From Mauremys mutica (taxonomy: Eukaryota; Chordata; Testudines; Geoemydidae): 64,000 bases of DNA. Below are positions 12,050 to 22,963 of the stretch, one piece after another. The translations under genes and the position numbers were made by a program. The notes beneath the pieces are model-generated. The model had not been told where the DNA came from and searched no databases. It saw only the letters and a list, made by a program, of their open reading frames with translations. The stretch's first letter is position 1. Each line of letters starts with the position of its first letter. The DNA is taken from contig NC_059080.1 of the NCBI RefSeq assembly GCF_020497125.1, positions 45,883,563-45,947,562 of the forward strand, read 5' to 3'.

Positions 12050-12226
12050 GGAACTGAGGGGTGGATGGGTCGGCAGGGGTATATATCTGGCGCTATAGCG
12101 GCACCACTCCAGGGGGCGCCCAGCCGACCCACCGAGTGTTGCTAGGGTAAAAATCTTCCGACGAGCATGCACACGGCACGCACACACCTAACTGGAATGC
12201 ATATGAGCAATCACTCGAAGAAGAAC
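12050..12226 (-). repeat. DIRS 5' inverted terminal repeat
   Basis: Inverted match of the repeat at 3,124-3,291. It ends at 'tcactcgaagaagaac' (12,211-12,226), which is itself repeated in inverted form in the internal complementary region. Sequence beyond 12,226 shows no further match. Confidence 0.82.
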
Positions 12227-12532
12227 TGATCTTCCCCCAATGTGTGCATTGCTCTCAGGCATAGACAGGAGATAGGCATCAGGATGCCCAGAGGGAGGCA
12301 GCAGCAGGTGTGTTCAGAGGCAGAAATTGAGGCATTGAGAGAGTTTTGTGAACTATAGAGGAGCCTAAAACCAGAACTTAAGCACCAATATTGGCCACCT
12401 GAGTCCCTTTGTGAATCTAGGCCTTCCTCCCACTGTACCTCACTGCCCCACCTGGAAAATGAGACACAGTATGTCCGCACCTTCCAGGCATGCATGAAGA
12501 GTTGACAGCCATAAGGTCAGATATGATGTTCC

Positions 12533-13070
12533 CAGGGCCAGTGCAACCATTTAGGCGACCGGGGGGGGGCAGCATTTTCTTCGGTAGCGACTGCGGCGGC
12601 CAGATCTTCAGCCGCCCTTGTCGCCGCCGGCATTTAGGCTGAGGGAGCTGGGGCAGGGGAGCGCGGGGAGGGCCGCCTGCAGCAAGTAAGGGGGGTGGGG
12701 GGGCATCATACAGGGGAACTCCCCACCCCAGCTCACCCCTGCCCTGCCTCCTCCCCGAGCACGCCGTGGCTGCTTCACTTCTCCCGCCTCCCAGGCTTGC
12801 AGCACCTAAGCTGATTGGCGCCGCAAGCCTGGGAGGCGGGAGAAGTGAAGCAGCAACGGTGTGCTCGGGGTGGAGGCAGAGCAGGGGTGAGCTGGGGTGT
12901 GGGGGGGTGCCTCAAGGTGGATGGTGGAAGGTGGGGAGCTGCTGCAGGGGAGGTGCCTCATGGCAGAGCAGGGGAGCTGCCGTGGGGGGGGTGCCTCAGG
13001 GCGGGGGCTCGGGGGAGGGCGCAAGGTGGAAGTTTTGCCTAGGGCGCGAAACATCCTTGCACCAGCCCTG
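12533..13070. mobile_element. Non-autonomous hAT element, 8-bp TSD
   Basis: Imperfect terminal inverted repeats: CAGGGCCAGTGCAA at the left, and a right end whose complement reads CAGGGCTGGTGCAA. Flanked by the exact 8-bp duplication GATGTTCC (12,525-12,532 and 13,071-13,078). It is 538 bp, GC-rich and without a transposase. The interior has an inverted pair around 12,770-12,850 (the 'cttctcccgcctcccaggcttg' segment and its complement). Confidence 0.88.
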
Positions 13071-13078
13071 GATGTTCC

Positions 13079-14990
13079 TGGCATCACACAAGTATGTTAG
13101 CTAGGCTGGGTCTCCGCAGAGTGCCCTGCCTACATTTCAGATGTACTTAGGGAGTGCCAGCCTCAGCATCCCTGCTGGCTGGAAGGCAGAGGCTATTTCT
13201 AGGCTGCACTGGGCACCATACACAAAGGGCTTTCTAGCTAAAGACCAACCACTTGAACTCTACCAAAACCACCTGGGAGATCGTGTGATCTACAGTGCTT
13301 GCCAGAGTAGCATGTTCTAGGCTGGAAGTACTGCTAGGTAAGCAAGCAAGCACATTCCTCACTAACTAAACTTTCCAAGTGTGATCCTAGAGCAATCACA
13401 TTTGGAGACCATTGCAGTAATCCAGTCTTGAGGACAAAATAGGTAACTTGTGAATTTCACTTCCATGTAAATCAGGAGTAATTCTGCAGCTGTATGGCCA
13501 GTGTGAATGAAGCACTTAGTATTTGCCCCAAGGTATCCTCCAGTCAATGTGGCCAGCAATGTGTCTGCATCACAGCCAGGCCTGAAATAAGATCATAAGC
13601 AGCTGAGGATATTAAGTAGGGCCAGCCCCATCCTACCAAAATCTTCTTGCTAACTTTCACTGCAAAAAGAAGATTGAGACTGATTTGTGTCAAGAGTAGC
13701 AATACCAAGAACATGGGTCCAGCAATCTTTTTTGTTTCCTGATCATCCTTTAGTGCTCATTTATAATGTAAAGAAAACATTTACAAAGCATTCAATTTAT
13801 TTTACTGTAAGAATTTTAAAAACTGTAGCTTTCCATGGTGGCTGGTAGCAAAGTGGCTTAGATTGCTGTGGCATGGAATAATTGCTGTTTCTTACGTCCA
13901 TCAACAGGAGCAGTTACTTTTTCAAGAGATGTGTATACGGATGCTGCTGCCCTAGTTGTTGTAAGGAAGATGTGCTGTATGTCTCATAGTCTTTGTGTGT
14001 AGGGTACGTTTGTATTGTATAGAGATGTGTTTATACCAGCAGAATGGGATCCAGAATACACCACTGGTAATAACAATACTGGAAATTAAAAAATAGCCAG
14101 CTCAAGAGTTTTTGCCATTATTCACTATTTACAAGGCCAAGCATGTAAGGCAGTTGTATGATTGGGCAATTCACCATATTATGTAGTTTTAAAAGTTGCT
14201 GCATAATTATACTCCACAGTTTAACCTTTGATTTTTTTAAAAAAAGTTTCCTGCCATTTTGGTTGCAAACATCGCCTTCAAAATGTAAACTGGTTGTAAA
14301 CCAATTCAGTGACATCTGCCTGAATCTGCAGACATACAGCCAGACAAAATAGCTCACATGCAAGCGCGAACTCTTCCCGTTCATTGCCATGGGGTGTTAA
14401 CACTGAAAAAGAATGATGAAGAGATAAAGATCAACAGATTGCTAACTATTGAACAAAAAATCAATGCTTGTCTATTGCTGGATGTCATGACAAATATTTG
14501 AACAGGTGCAGAGGGACAGCTAGCTGCTGTCAGGAGTTGCTAGGATGGAGAATGAAAAATTCAAACCCCTCCACCCAAATTTAAAGTCACTTATAGGAGT
14601 GTGTCTTGTCCAGAACATTAAACCGTAATATACTGCTTTCTCCTGTGTTACATCTCCCTACGGCTCTCAGCTGTGCAATTGTTTGTCCGGAGAATGGGAT
14701 TGGCTTTTGTTTTTATCAGATGGAAACATTATCTTTGTGGGCCAATTCACTCACCTTGGGCTCTGTTCCCCAAAGGAGGTTTGTCAGTTGCCCATGATCG
14801 ATTCAGTATCTCTTTTCTTTTTACATTGATGCATGTTTTTTTCTTACTTAAATGGTTTGACTAATAGCAGGAATTTCTTCTCCCTCTCTCTTTCCAACCC
14901 TCTTTACTGTCTTTGATTAAAACTTAATTGAGGTGGACGGGGGCTACATGGAACCTTCACTCATTCCTTCAGCAAGTGATGCCCTAGGGT
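13079..14990. other. Unique-looking DNA, no gene recognised
   Basis: Moderately AT-rich sequence with only short random frames. No terminal repeats, LINE motifs or tRNA-like boxes were found. It may be host intronic or intergenic DNA. Confidence 0.45.
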
Positions 14991-15167
14991 AGAATACCAG
15001 GGTTGGAAGGGACCTCAGGAGGTCATCTAGTCCAACCCCCTGCTCAAAGCAGGACCAATCCCCAGACAGACTTTTGCCCCAGATCCCTAAACGGCTCCCT
15101 CAAGGATTGAACTCACAACCCTGAGTTTAGCAGGCCAATGCTCAAACCACTGAGCTATCCCTCCCTA
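14991..15167 (-). repeat. tRNA-derived SINE with CR1-like tail
   Basis: On the minus strand a tRNA-like head carries an A box (TAGCTCAGTGG, about 15,147-15,157) and a B box (GAGTTCAATCC, 15,104-15,114). It runs into a tail nearly identical to the 3' end of CR1 (the 'ccaaccccctgctcaaagca' block on the plus strand). This is the tRNA-SINE design of turtles, mobilised by CR1 machinery through the shared 3' end. Pol III would transcribe it from the internal boxes. Confidence 0.85.
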
Positions 15168-15299
15168 AACTGTCTACCCTAGAGCTGAAAGGTGGCAATT
15201 CAAGCTCAAGGAGACATCCCAGTCCCAGCTCTGATAGAGCTAGTGTGCTAACAATAGCTATGTAGCTGTCCCAAATAGGTTTCTAGAGTCTCTGAAGGG

Positions 15300-15696
15300 T
15301 GTGGGGGAAAAAGGTCCAGGGCCTAAAACTTTGGTAAAGTAAAGTGTATGTATGGCTTGGAGGTAGGAGAAGGGTAGAAACAATTATAGAAACAGAACTA
15401 ACCTTTGGTAACAGCTTGCAATTAATAGCTGCCTGGTGGCAGAGCAAGAAACTGCAAAGGGCAAAACTAAGAAAAACAGGAAATGTTTGCTTTGTTTTAT
15501 CCCTTATATGGATGTCAGATTTTAAGGAAGTATATGTAACTCTTGCAGTTTTATCCTATATAAGCTCTTGTATTTTATCTATCAAGGGGGGGTCCGGCTG
15601 CTTTAGCTGACTCCCCCATACATGCATGATTATTGATTAATCAATAAAAGAGCCTCAGGCTGTCTAAACACAACGCATGGTTTGATTTCCCCAACA
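15300..15696 (+). mobile_element. Solo LTR, 397 bp, 4-bp TSD
   Basis: Starts TGTGGGGGAAA and ends TTTCCCCAACA, an inverted pair beginning TG and ending CA. Flanked by AGGG on both sides (15,296-15,299 and 15,697-15,700). A TATA-like 'tatataag' lies near 15,558 and AATAAA near 15,643, giving a plus-strand U3-R-U5 order. No internal retroviral sequence remains, so it is a recombined solo LTR. Family not identified. Confidence 0.8.
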
Positions 15697-15700
15697 AGGG

Positions 15701-16270
15701 ATAATACCTGGAGCATAGCCCCTCTCACACCATTGCAGCTGCACTCCATTTTAAGTGTGCTGACTTGATCAGAGCTAGCCTGGGTACTGCTCCTTAAGCT
15801 GGAAATTACACTCTCCAGTACCAAGTGTAGGTGTACCTATCATTAGCTGAGGGCACAGGAAAAGAGCAAATTACTGCCCACACCTTGAACAAAGAGGAGG
15901 CAGGGAGGAAATTATGCCTCACATGGCATCTGTCACAGCTCCTCCTGGGTTGGTGCAGTTCACATTCCACACGATACTCAGGGCTGTGCCTGAAGGCTCA
16001 GTCTAACCCCATACAATCTGTATGCAGAAAGGAATCAATAGAAAGGTCCCTTCACCAGGAACAGCTGCAATGGGCTGCCTTCAAGGTGAAGGTTTTGTTT
16101 GGATTTTTCTAGAGCATAGCAACTGTCTCCAAAGCTACTGCAGCCCCAGGCTAACTTCAGCAGCGGCTATGAAGAGTGAACCAGTTAGTGTTGCTAAACA
16201 GGTTTCAGATGTTTCTGGTGTGATGCAGACATCATGGCTTGCTTCTGCACCCTGGACGGAAGCAGCAGGG
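15701..16270. other. Unique-looking DNA
   Basis: No coding similarity, terminal repeats or RNA-gene boxes seen between the solo LTR and the microsatellite. Confidence 0.4.
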
Positions 16271-16315
16271 TGTGTATATATATATATATATATACACACA
16301 CATACACACACACAG
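16271..16315. repeat. TA/CA microsatellite
   Basis: A run of alternating TA followed by CA dinucleotides with one interruption. It is likely polymorphic in length. Confidence 0.92.
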
Positions 16316-16559
16316 TGAGGGAATTTACATGTGGTCATGAGAACTATTCATATCACGTCACTGCTCAGCAGTTAGGAAAGTGTAACCAAATAAACTGCAT
16401 TGTCATTCTATAAATGGTATTTACCATGGGTGTTAAGCATGCAATGAAACTATGGATATAGACAGGGAGGACTAAAGTTACAATCAGAAAAACAAACATA
16501 GCTCTCTAAGTGCATCCAACTAAAAAGGAACTTAATGAAAATACAGGAGTATGTATTTG

Positions 16560-16800
16560 GGTAGCTCCTACAGGCACCAGCTGAGATTGGGGCACTACCA
16601 TAGTCAACAATCCATATACCCATAGTAAGGGCAGTCCTTGCCCCAAACATCTTACAATCAGAAAGACAAAAGGCTGGTACTAGAACAGTCTCATGTTATA
16701 GATTGGGACCTGAGGTACAGACATTAAGTGATTTGTCCAAGGTCACACAGAGTCTGTCTCAGAGCTGAGAACCTAATCCAGCTCTTTTGCCTTAGCCACA
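16560..16800 (-). repeat. MIR-like SINE remnant
   Basis: Contains 'ccaaggtcacacag' near 16,738, the complement of the conserved MIR core, with flanking text resembling a minus-strand MIR (attgggacctgaggtacag). Old and diverged; the ends are not defined. Confidence 0.5.
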
Positions 16801-16859
16801 GGCTCAGACTTCCTCTCTGATGCCTGTTAGGGCTCTGCACCAAACCCCAAAGCTGGCTT

Positions 16860-18187
16860 GTAGCTGAGTCTCTTTAACACCCAATCCTTTCTGCTGTTCA
16901 TGGAACCCTCCAGTTTGTTAACCTGCGTCCGGCTCTCCCAAGCTTCCCGAGGTGCATATGGACTGGCTGGCTAGTTCCCCTGTCTGCCATGGCAGGTGAG
17001 GAGGGCAGGCTAGGTCTGTACCCTGCCAGTATCCTATAGGAAGGATTTTTTTCATTGCTTTACAATTTCTGCTTGTTTTGTTTCCCATTGTTTAGTCCTC
17101 CAGAATTGTTGATATTTTCTCTCCTCAGGCAATACCTACAAGGTCACAGTTACACGGACATCCTACGTATCCTCCTCCTTATTGTTAGCCTGCAAAGAAA
17201 GAAAGGAAAGTCATTACACAGGGAAGGTGTTGTGCTACTTGTTTTGTTCCTTCCTTACACCCCTTATAAAAATAAGACCTGGGCAGTTTGAGTCCAAACT
17301 GCTGACGCTTACAGAGGTGATAATACAGCGTTAAGGGCAATTACTGAAGAGTACCAGAGTGATTGTTCTCAGGGATTCTCTCAGCCTTTCTCCCCCACCT
17401 CTTGATATCCAGATTAGGCTGCTTGAAGCCCAGAATCACAAGGAGTATTTGCAGTGGGTGTGCAGAAAGGCAGGACACCGGGCAGCTGGAGAGACCCACT
17501 TAGGTTTCTGCTATGATTTAACCCGTTCTGATGAAGAGTCCATACTTTCCTCCTGTTGTCTTTTGCTCTTCACCTAAAATACATGGTATGAAGGAGCCAC
17601 CTGGGCATAATGAAGTGCAAATCACCCCATGCACTAAACATACATAACATACCAGGCCTAGCTACTTATATACCTTGCTGCTCTGGTAGGGTCCCAGTGG
17701 CTTCTGAAACCTAGCCCGTGGGGGCCACTAGAAGGCTCACAAACTTTTTAAAGGGATACGACCCAATTCTTATACGCTACACCTTCCTCGCAAACTTCCC
17801 CTCCCTCCCTTCAAAATTCCAGCTAAAAATCAGAGAAGGAGCAAAGACCTGTGGTTTTTTTGGGACTCGAGTCTGGATGCCTTCCTAAACTCTCACCATA
17901 ACTACCTCTGCCCGCATTTCATTTGCTCATTGTGGGCCTGATTCTGCCGCCTTTGCTGCCCTAAGTGCCATACTATGCAGTTAGTCCCATTGATTACAGT
18001 AAAATATGCAACCACACTCTGGGAGTCCAGCTCTGCTTGTCTGTCCTGGGATCTCTCTAGCAGAAATCTGCTGGGCTCAGGGATCCACCTTGATGCTCCG
18101 AAAGATACAGGAAAGTCACTGCTTCTAGATAAGTGAAGGATTTGACTTGATTATAACCACGGATTTGGCAGGATACCCCAAGGTCCC
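16860..18187. other. Unique-looking DNA
   Basis: No gene or target-duplicated element was recognised. The segment near 17,936-18,005 resembles a common reptile interspersed repeat ('gggcctgattctgc' ... 'cccattgattacag') but is too short to define. Confidence 0.4.
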
Positions 18188-18190
18188 TAA

Positions 18191-18813
18191 GGCCTCATCT
18201 ACACTATACAGTTTTGTCAACAAAAGTCAGCTCTTGTTAACAAAACAGTGGAGGCATACACCCTGAAATGCTTCTCCTGCTGATGTAATTCCTCTGCTAT
18301 GCCAACATAATAAAACCACCTCAACGAGAGGCATAGGGCTTATGTCGGTGTAGTTAGGGTGACACAGTGTCTGTGTAGACACTGTGTCCCTTATATCATG
18401 GCTCTGCTGAGCTGTGAAATTGACAAGAAAGCCAAGTTGGGCGCCACCCAGGCTCCCAGCTTGGGCTGCTGCCAGGGCTCCCCACTCCCTGCTGGGAGCC
18501 CTGCTGCCCCCGTGGGTCCTGTCTCCCTTCTCCCCTTCGGGAGCTCGGCAGCCAACCAGACTCTGGGTGCGGATCTCCATCGGAAGCCCCAGGCAGCTTC
18601 TCTCCCTACTCCTGGCTGGGAGTGCAGAAGCAAGAAACCCCAGGGGACAGCTGTGCTCCTGGTCCAGAGCTGTGTGGAGGTGAAAGTCCTGTCTCTCAGT
18701 CCCCAACACTGCCCCTCTTCAGTCTATGGAAGTGCTCCTGGGACACCAGCCACCACAGTAATTAATGCTAATCCTATGTTAGCTCCACTTATCTTTGCAG
18801 TGTAGATATAGCC
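18191..18813. mobile_element. Harbinger-type MITE, TAA duplication
   Basis: Ends are GGCCTCATCTACACT at the left and, complemented, GGCTATATCTACACTG at the right. TAA flanks both sides (18,188-18,190 and 18,814-18,816), the typical 3-bp Harbinger target. It is 623 bp with no transposase. The open frames inside it are not conserved proteins. Confidence 0.75.
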
Positions 18814-18929
18814 TAACTCCTTCTTATGTAATAACCTGCATCATTCTTCTTGGAGTGGCTCAGGCATCCCAGGAGAAGGTGGTTTGTTTTCCCCTTATAA
18901 GCAACAGAGTCCTCTTCTCTGGCTAATCC

Positions 18930-19115
18930 TAAAACCCTCTGACTTTGGGAGATCTGGATCTAATCCTGGTTCTGCCTCTGACCTGCTGGGTGACCTTTGG
19001 CAGGTCACATTGCTATCCTGTACCTCAGTTTCGCCATCTGTAAAATGAGGATAATGCTGCTGACCTGCTTTGTAAAGCACTTGGATATCTGCTGATAACT
19101 AGGGATTATTATTAT
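18930..19115 (+). repeat. MIR-like SINE
   Basis: Reads 'gttctgcctctgacctgctg', then a 'ggtgacctttggcaggtca' core, a 'cctcagtttcgccatctg' block and a 'taaaatgaggataat' tail, in the order of the MIR consensus. It ends with an AT-rich 'attattatt' tract. Confidence 0.8.
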
Positions 19116-19667
19116 CTTGGACTTTCATTAATTTTATTTTCATTGTTGAAATCACTGAAATTACTTGTGCGGTGAGGTCCTCCTGGTGAAGTTGGCAGAC
19201 TCAGGCCCTCGGTGAGGAACAGCAATCTAACTAAAGTGCCTCAGGAGCTTTCACTTGGGTTCCAGTCCCAGTGGCCTGTCTTTGCCATTTAATACCAGAC
19301 TCAACCCTAAGTGGGGCCAGCAGATGCTTCAAATGCCTCCATGGAGGCCCTATTCCTCCATACTCCTTCCAGGCTCTTTCTGGCCCCCTCCAACTCACTG
19401 GCAGCATGGCTGGAACCATAGCTGAAAAGCCATCTCACCTGCTCTTGGTCCTGTTCCCCACCACCTGGCACACTCAGCTCCTGTACCAGACAGGACAGTA
19501 GCATTAATCTTGAGTAGTGATGTCCTCCTGCACTTGCATTGCACATTTTGGTGCCGGGAGATACAGGAAAGCCCAACCCTGTTTTCCCATTGAAACAGTT
19601 TGTCAGCTGCCTCCTGTCTTTTTTTTTATCAAAGTTTTAAAGAATTCTGTCCAGTTTTACCTATGAC
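19116..19667. other. Unique-looking DNA
   Basis: No recognisable element. A T-run near 19,620 precedes the Gypsy insertion. Confidence 0.4.
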
Positions 19668-19672
19668 CCTGC

Positions 19673-20322
19673 TGTCACGGAGTCCCCGGGAGATGCTCTG
19701 GAACTGTTCCCCACAAAGCCAGTCTCCCTTGGAGCAGACTTTTTCAGGGCAAGAAGTTCACACGTCTTAACCTCCTGGGTCTCTCCTTGGAGCATTCAGC
19801 ATCCTCTGCCCCTCCGTGCGCTTCCCCCAGCAAGCCCACCCCAGCGGGATCCTAGGGAAGCCACCGGGTCCTGCACCCCCACTTCGCAGTCAGACGTGAC
19901 TCTCAGACAGCCAGTAAAACAGAGGTTTATTCGATGACAGGAACACGGTCTAAAACAGAGCTTGTAGGTACCGCGAGCCAGACCCCTCGGCCGGGTCCAT
20001 TTTGGGGTCAGTGAGCCAGACCCCCACGTCTGCCCTCACTCCTTGTCCCCAGCCAGCTCCAGACTAACAACCCCCTCCAGCCCCTCCTTCTCTGCTCAGT
20101 TCCTTTCCCAGGCCAGGTCATCACCTGACCTCTTTGTCTCCAACACCTTCAGCTGGCACCTTTGCAGAGAAGGGGCCCAGGCCATCAGTTGCTAGGAGAC
20201 AAAGTGCCAGGCATTTAGGTGCACTGGCCCCTTCCTCTGCAGCATTAAGAACTGCATAGGGGACACTGAGGCACCAACACAGTATTCAGAGAAAACATTA
20301 AGAACATTCCCAGTTCGTCACA
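19673..20322 (-). repeat. Gypsy 3' LTR
   Basis: A 650-bp repeat bounded on the plus strand by TGTCACGG and TTCGTCACA, nearly identical to 22,964-23,633. The main differences are a ~20-bp segment present only in the other LTR and point changes. The adjoining polypurine tract lies at about 20,323-20,340. Confidence 0.92.
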
Positions 20323-20355
20323 TCTCTCCCCCCTTCAAGACTGAACTGAGCGAGG

Positions 20356-21600
20356 TCACTTTAGCCAGTGACCTGGGGAAGTTCGAACCCACCAACATTC
20401 CCAGGGATGCTCCAGCATCTCTCCCATTCCTTGGTGTGAGTTACACCAGGACAGTCCAGTCTCACGCCCTCCCTTAGGTCGGGTGTGCTTGATGGCACTC
20501 GCAGGGCGCATGTGGGAAGGTTTATGTGGCCTGTACCCTTTTGCCCCTTTGGGGTTCAAACTGGGACGGGGTCTTTTCCCAGCACCCTGGTCTGCGATTT
20601 GGGCTTTCTTGGTTAAGAGCCCCCATCTTGGCCTTGGCCAGCTTTGGGCTTGGGCAGCTGCTTCCCACCTTGTGGCCCAGATACAACATCTCTGCGTCCC
20701 CACCTTACACTTTCCAGCTTTTACCATCAGTCCCACCTCCTTGAGGCAGCCCAGCCCCCTCTTCATCTGGGACACCTGTTCCTCCCAGGTTTGGCTAAAG
20801 ATGCACATGTTATCAGTGTCTGCCAGGGCCAAGTTCTTTATCGCCCTCTGCTTGTCTAGAATCTCCCCAGGCCTAGGCATGGGGTCGGCATCGGACACTG
20901 TGATGGCTTTAAGGTTCTGATAGCCCCCACAAAACCAGATCATCCTGTCTCCCTTGGGGATCAGCCCCACGGGTGAGGCCCATGGGCTGTAAAATGGCTG
21001 GATCACATCTAAAGCCAGCATGTCCTTGACCTCTCTTTTCAGGTTCTGGGTTGCTTTCCCAGTGACTTTGAACGGGGAACACCTGATGGGGAGATTGGCT
21101 CCCACCTCAGGGAAGAGATCCACCAGGGGGTCTTTCCCCTTCTCCTCCCAATCCTCCCCTTTCAGGTCCAGGGGTCCCCTCACTCTCCTCCCATACAGCA
21201 GCTTGAAAGGGAAGAACCCTGTGGATTCCTGGGGCACCACCAGCTGCCTCCCAATTCCCCGCAGTTCTACTTCCCCTTGGGGAGCCCATTCCCGGTACAG
21301 GAATCCCTTCTCCCGCAGGACTCTGTCCCTGCAGCCTTCCCCAAGGGGGTTTGCAGCGCTGTGGCCAGCAAGTTCCCTCAGCTTCTCCAAGGAGAGATCC
21401 CTCTGCAGCTCGGTCTGGGATTCAGCTGCTGGGGCAGGGAGTGGGACCTGCTCCCTCTCGCTGGCTGGGCCTGGGGTCACAGCCTCCCTGAGCCCTGTCC
21501 CTGGTAGCTCCCTCCCTGCTGTGTAATCACTTCCCAGCAGCACGTCTGGACCAGGCAAACCTGGTTGGCAGCCGACCTGCCTTGCCTGGGTGTCCCCCAC
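20356..21600 (-). pseudogene. Gypsy Pol remnant, in-frame internal deletions
   Basis: A 414-residue open frame. Compared with the longer Pol at 52-55 kb, a linker with LREKGFLYREWAP runs to RQLVVPQ. It then jumps directly to ESTGFFPFKLLYGRRVRGP at the end of integrase, next to DPLVDLFP, next to RCSPFKVTGKATQ of RT, and later from DPMPRPGEILDK to MCIFSQTWEEQ. Each jump removes coding sequence but keeps the frame. The RT active site is lost: the expected YIDD position reads with TDN. After about residue 300 the frame slips and similarity ends. No enzyme activity is expected. Confidence 0.8.
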
Positions 21601-21879
21601 TCAGCTGGGGTCTCAGGCAGCGAGCTTCTTGCTTTGGTCACAGCATCAGAACCAGCGTGAGCTCCAGTGTGCAGGGGGGCGGGGAGCATCTCTCCCTCCC
21701 ACTCAGCCCCAGGGGTCTGGTTACAGGTAGGCAGGTATCCTGAGCCCAGCAGCCCCTCCCCCCTGCCAGCCAGGTCATTTGCATTTTCACTGACCATTTT
21801 TATCCTAGCCAATTGGTTTCCTGGATTTGAATTTAAACCCTCGGCCCTTACAGGAGCAGGGCCTGGATCCTGTCCCAAA

Positions 21880-22061
21880 GAGACACAGTGACCCCCCAAC
21901 AGGGCCTCCCAGCCGATATCCTGGAGAACCCCAACTACCAGCCAGCCTGACCCCTCCTGGGTCTGCACAGGGATCCGGGCCATAGGCAGGGTGAGGGGCT
22001 TCACCCCGGGGACCTTCACCCAGGTCCCACAGCCCCTCAACATCTGCGGCTGCACCACCAC
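21880..22061 (-). pseudogene. Retroviral-type protease C-terminal remnant
   Basis: The frame reads GVKPLTLPMARIPVQTQ, then a VGVLQDIGWEALLGG segment, which resembles the flap and C-terminal part of a Gypsy aspartic protease. The catalytic DTG half is absent, removed by the same deletion that took the capsid and zinc knuckle. Confidence 0.55.
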
Positions 22062-22082
22062 AGTTCTCTTTGTCCCGGGGTC

Positions 22083-22568
22083 TCACCACTCCAGGCGTGT
22101 TTTCCCACTGACCCCTGGGCAGCCCCCTATGTCTCTCCGCTCCACCTTCGCCAGTTCATGCTGCTGCTGCTTCTCCTGCAGCTTTTCCTTGGGCTCTTGC
22201 TCTCCCTCACAGTCCTCTCGGTCTCTTGGGCTCTGCTCCCATCCCATCCATCTCCGATCCCCTGATGGGGAACCCGATTGTGAAGACCCTCGTCTGGTTG
22301 GGGACCAGACTTTCAGGGATGCCTGGGTGCTGTTCCAGCTGCTCCCAGATTCTCTTGTAGCCCCATCTGGGTCAGGAATCTTCTCCTCAGAGTGGTCCTC
22401 CTCCTCCAACTGCATGATTAACTGTGCCTTGGTGAACTTCCCCATGCATAACCCTCTCTTTTTGCACAGGATCACAATGTCCTTCTTCAGGAGATGGTGA
22501 TAGGCCATCACTTCACCGTTCCCAAGTGGCTCTGGACTCACAGGCCTGTGTGCTCTTGGCTCCCCCAT
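22083..22568 (-). pseudogene. Gypsy Gag N-terminal remnant
   Basis: Residues near 27-52 (DIVILCKKRGLCMGKFTKAQ, then LIMQLEEE) match the start of Gag in the element at 50 kb (DLVELCKRRGLRSGKLTKDQ), a SAP-like helical motif. A charged, glutamine/lysine-rich stretch follows (KEKLQEKQQQHELAKV). The capsid with its SCAN-like region is missing. The frame ends shortly after. Confidence 0.78.
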
Positions 22569-22963
22569 GGTTTCCAGGAAGAACCCCTGGTGTGCCAGCC
22601 CTTCTAGTGGTCACCACCTCTTTGCCAGGGTCAAGCTGCAGACTTCTCCGCCCCTGGGACCGCTTGCTGCAATCCCCAGTGGAACCCTGCTACTGGAAAA
22701 ATCCTTCTTTCTCCCAGGGTCGAGCGGCAAGCTCCTCCGCCCCTGACAGTGGTCCCTGCAGTCCTCCGGGAGACCCCGTTACTCCAACAGTCCTTCTCGC
22801 TGGTCACGCACTCCCAGAGGTTAACTGCCCCCTGAAACCGTCTCTCTTTTAGCCTTCAGCATGCCTGGTCCTCATTATTCCTCCTTTGTTTTACTGCTCC
22901 CCAGTCACTTACTGCAAGAAGCGCCATTCACGGGGTGCAGTACATCCCACCGCTACCACCAGT

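Larger units (their letters stand above)
3075..12226 (-). mobile_element. DIRS-type tyrosine-recombinase retrotransposon, interrupted by CR1
   Basis: On the minus strand the order is 5' inverted terminal repeat (about 12,050-12,226), Gag, reverse transcriptase/RNase H, tyrosine recombinase, internal complementary region (3,323-3,424) and 3' inverted terminal repeat (3,075-3,291). This is the DIRS architecture: no LTRs, no DDE integrase, and a tyrosine recombinase whose frame overlaps the end of the RT/RH frame. A CR1 LINE (about 8,657-11,650) sits inside Gag. Without it the element is about 6.1 kb, close to the usual DIRS size. Frameshifts in Gag, RT and recombinase make this copy inactive. 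No target duplication is visible, as expected for recombinase-mediated insertion. Confidence 0.88.

Noticed and set aside
15104..15157. A tRNA gene
   Set aside because: The A and B boxes belong to a SINE with a CR1-like tail, and a folded tRNA with an acceptor stem is not present.
18227..18805. Overlapping frames of 80-160 residues at 18.2-18.8 kb
   Set aside because: They lie wholly inside a TAA-flanked MITE and show no conserved domain.
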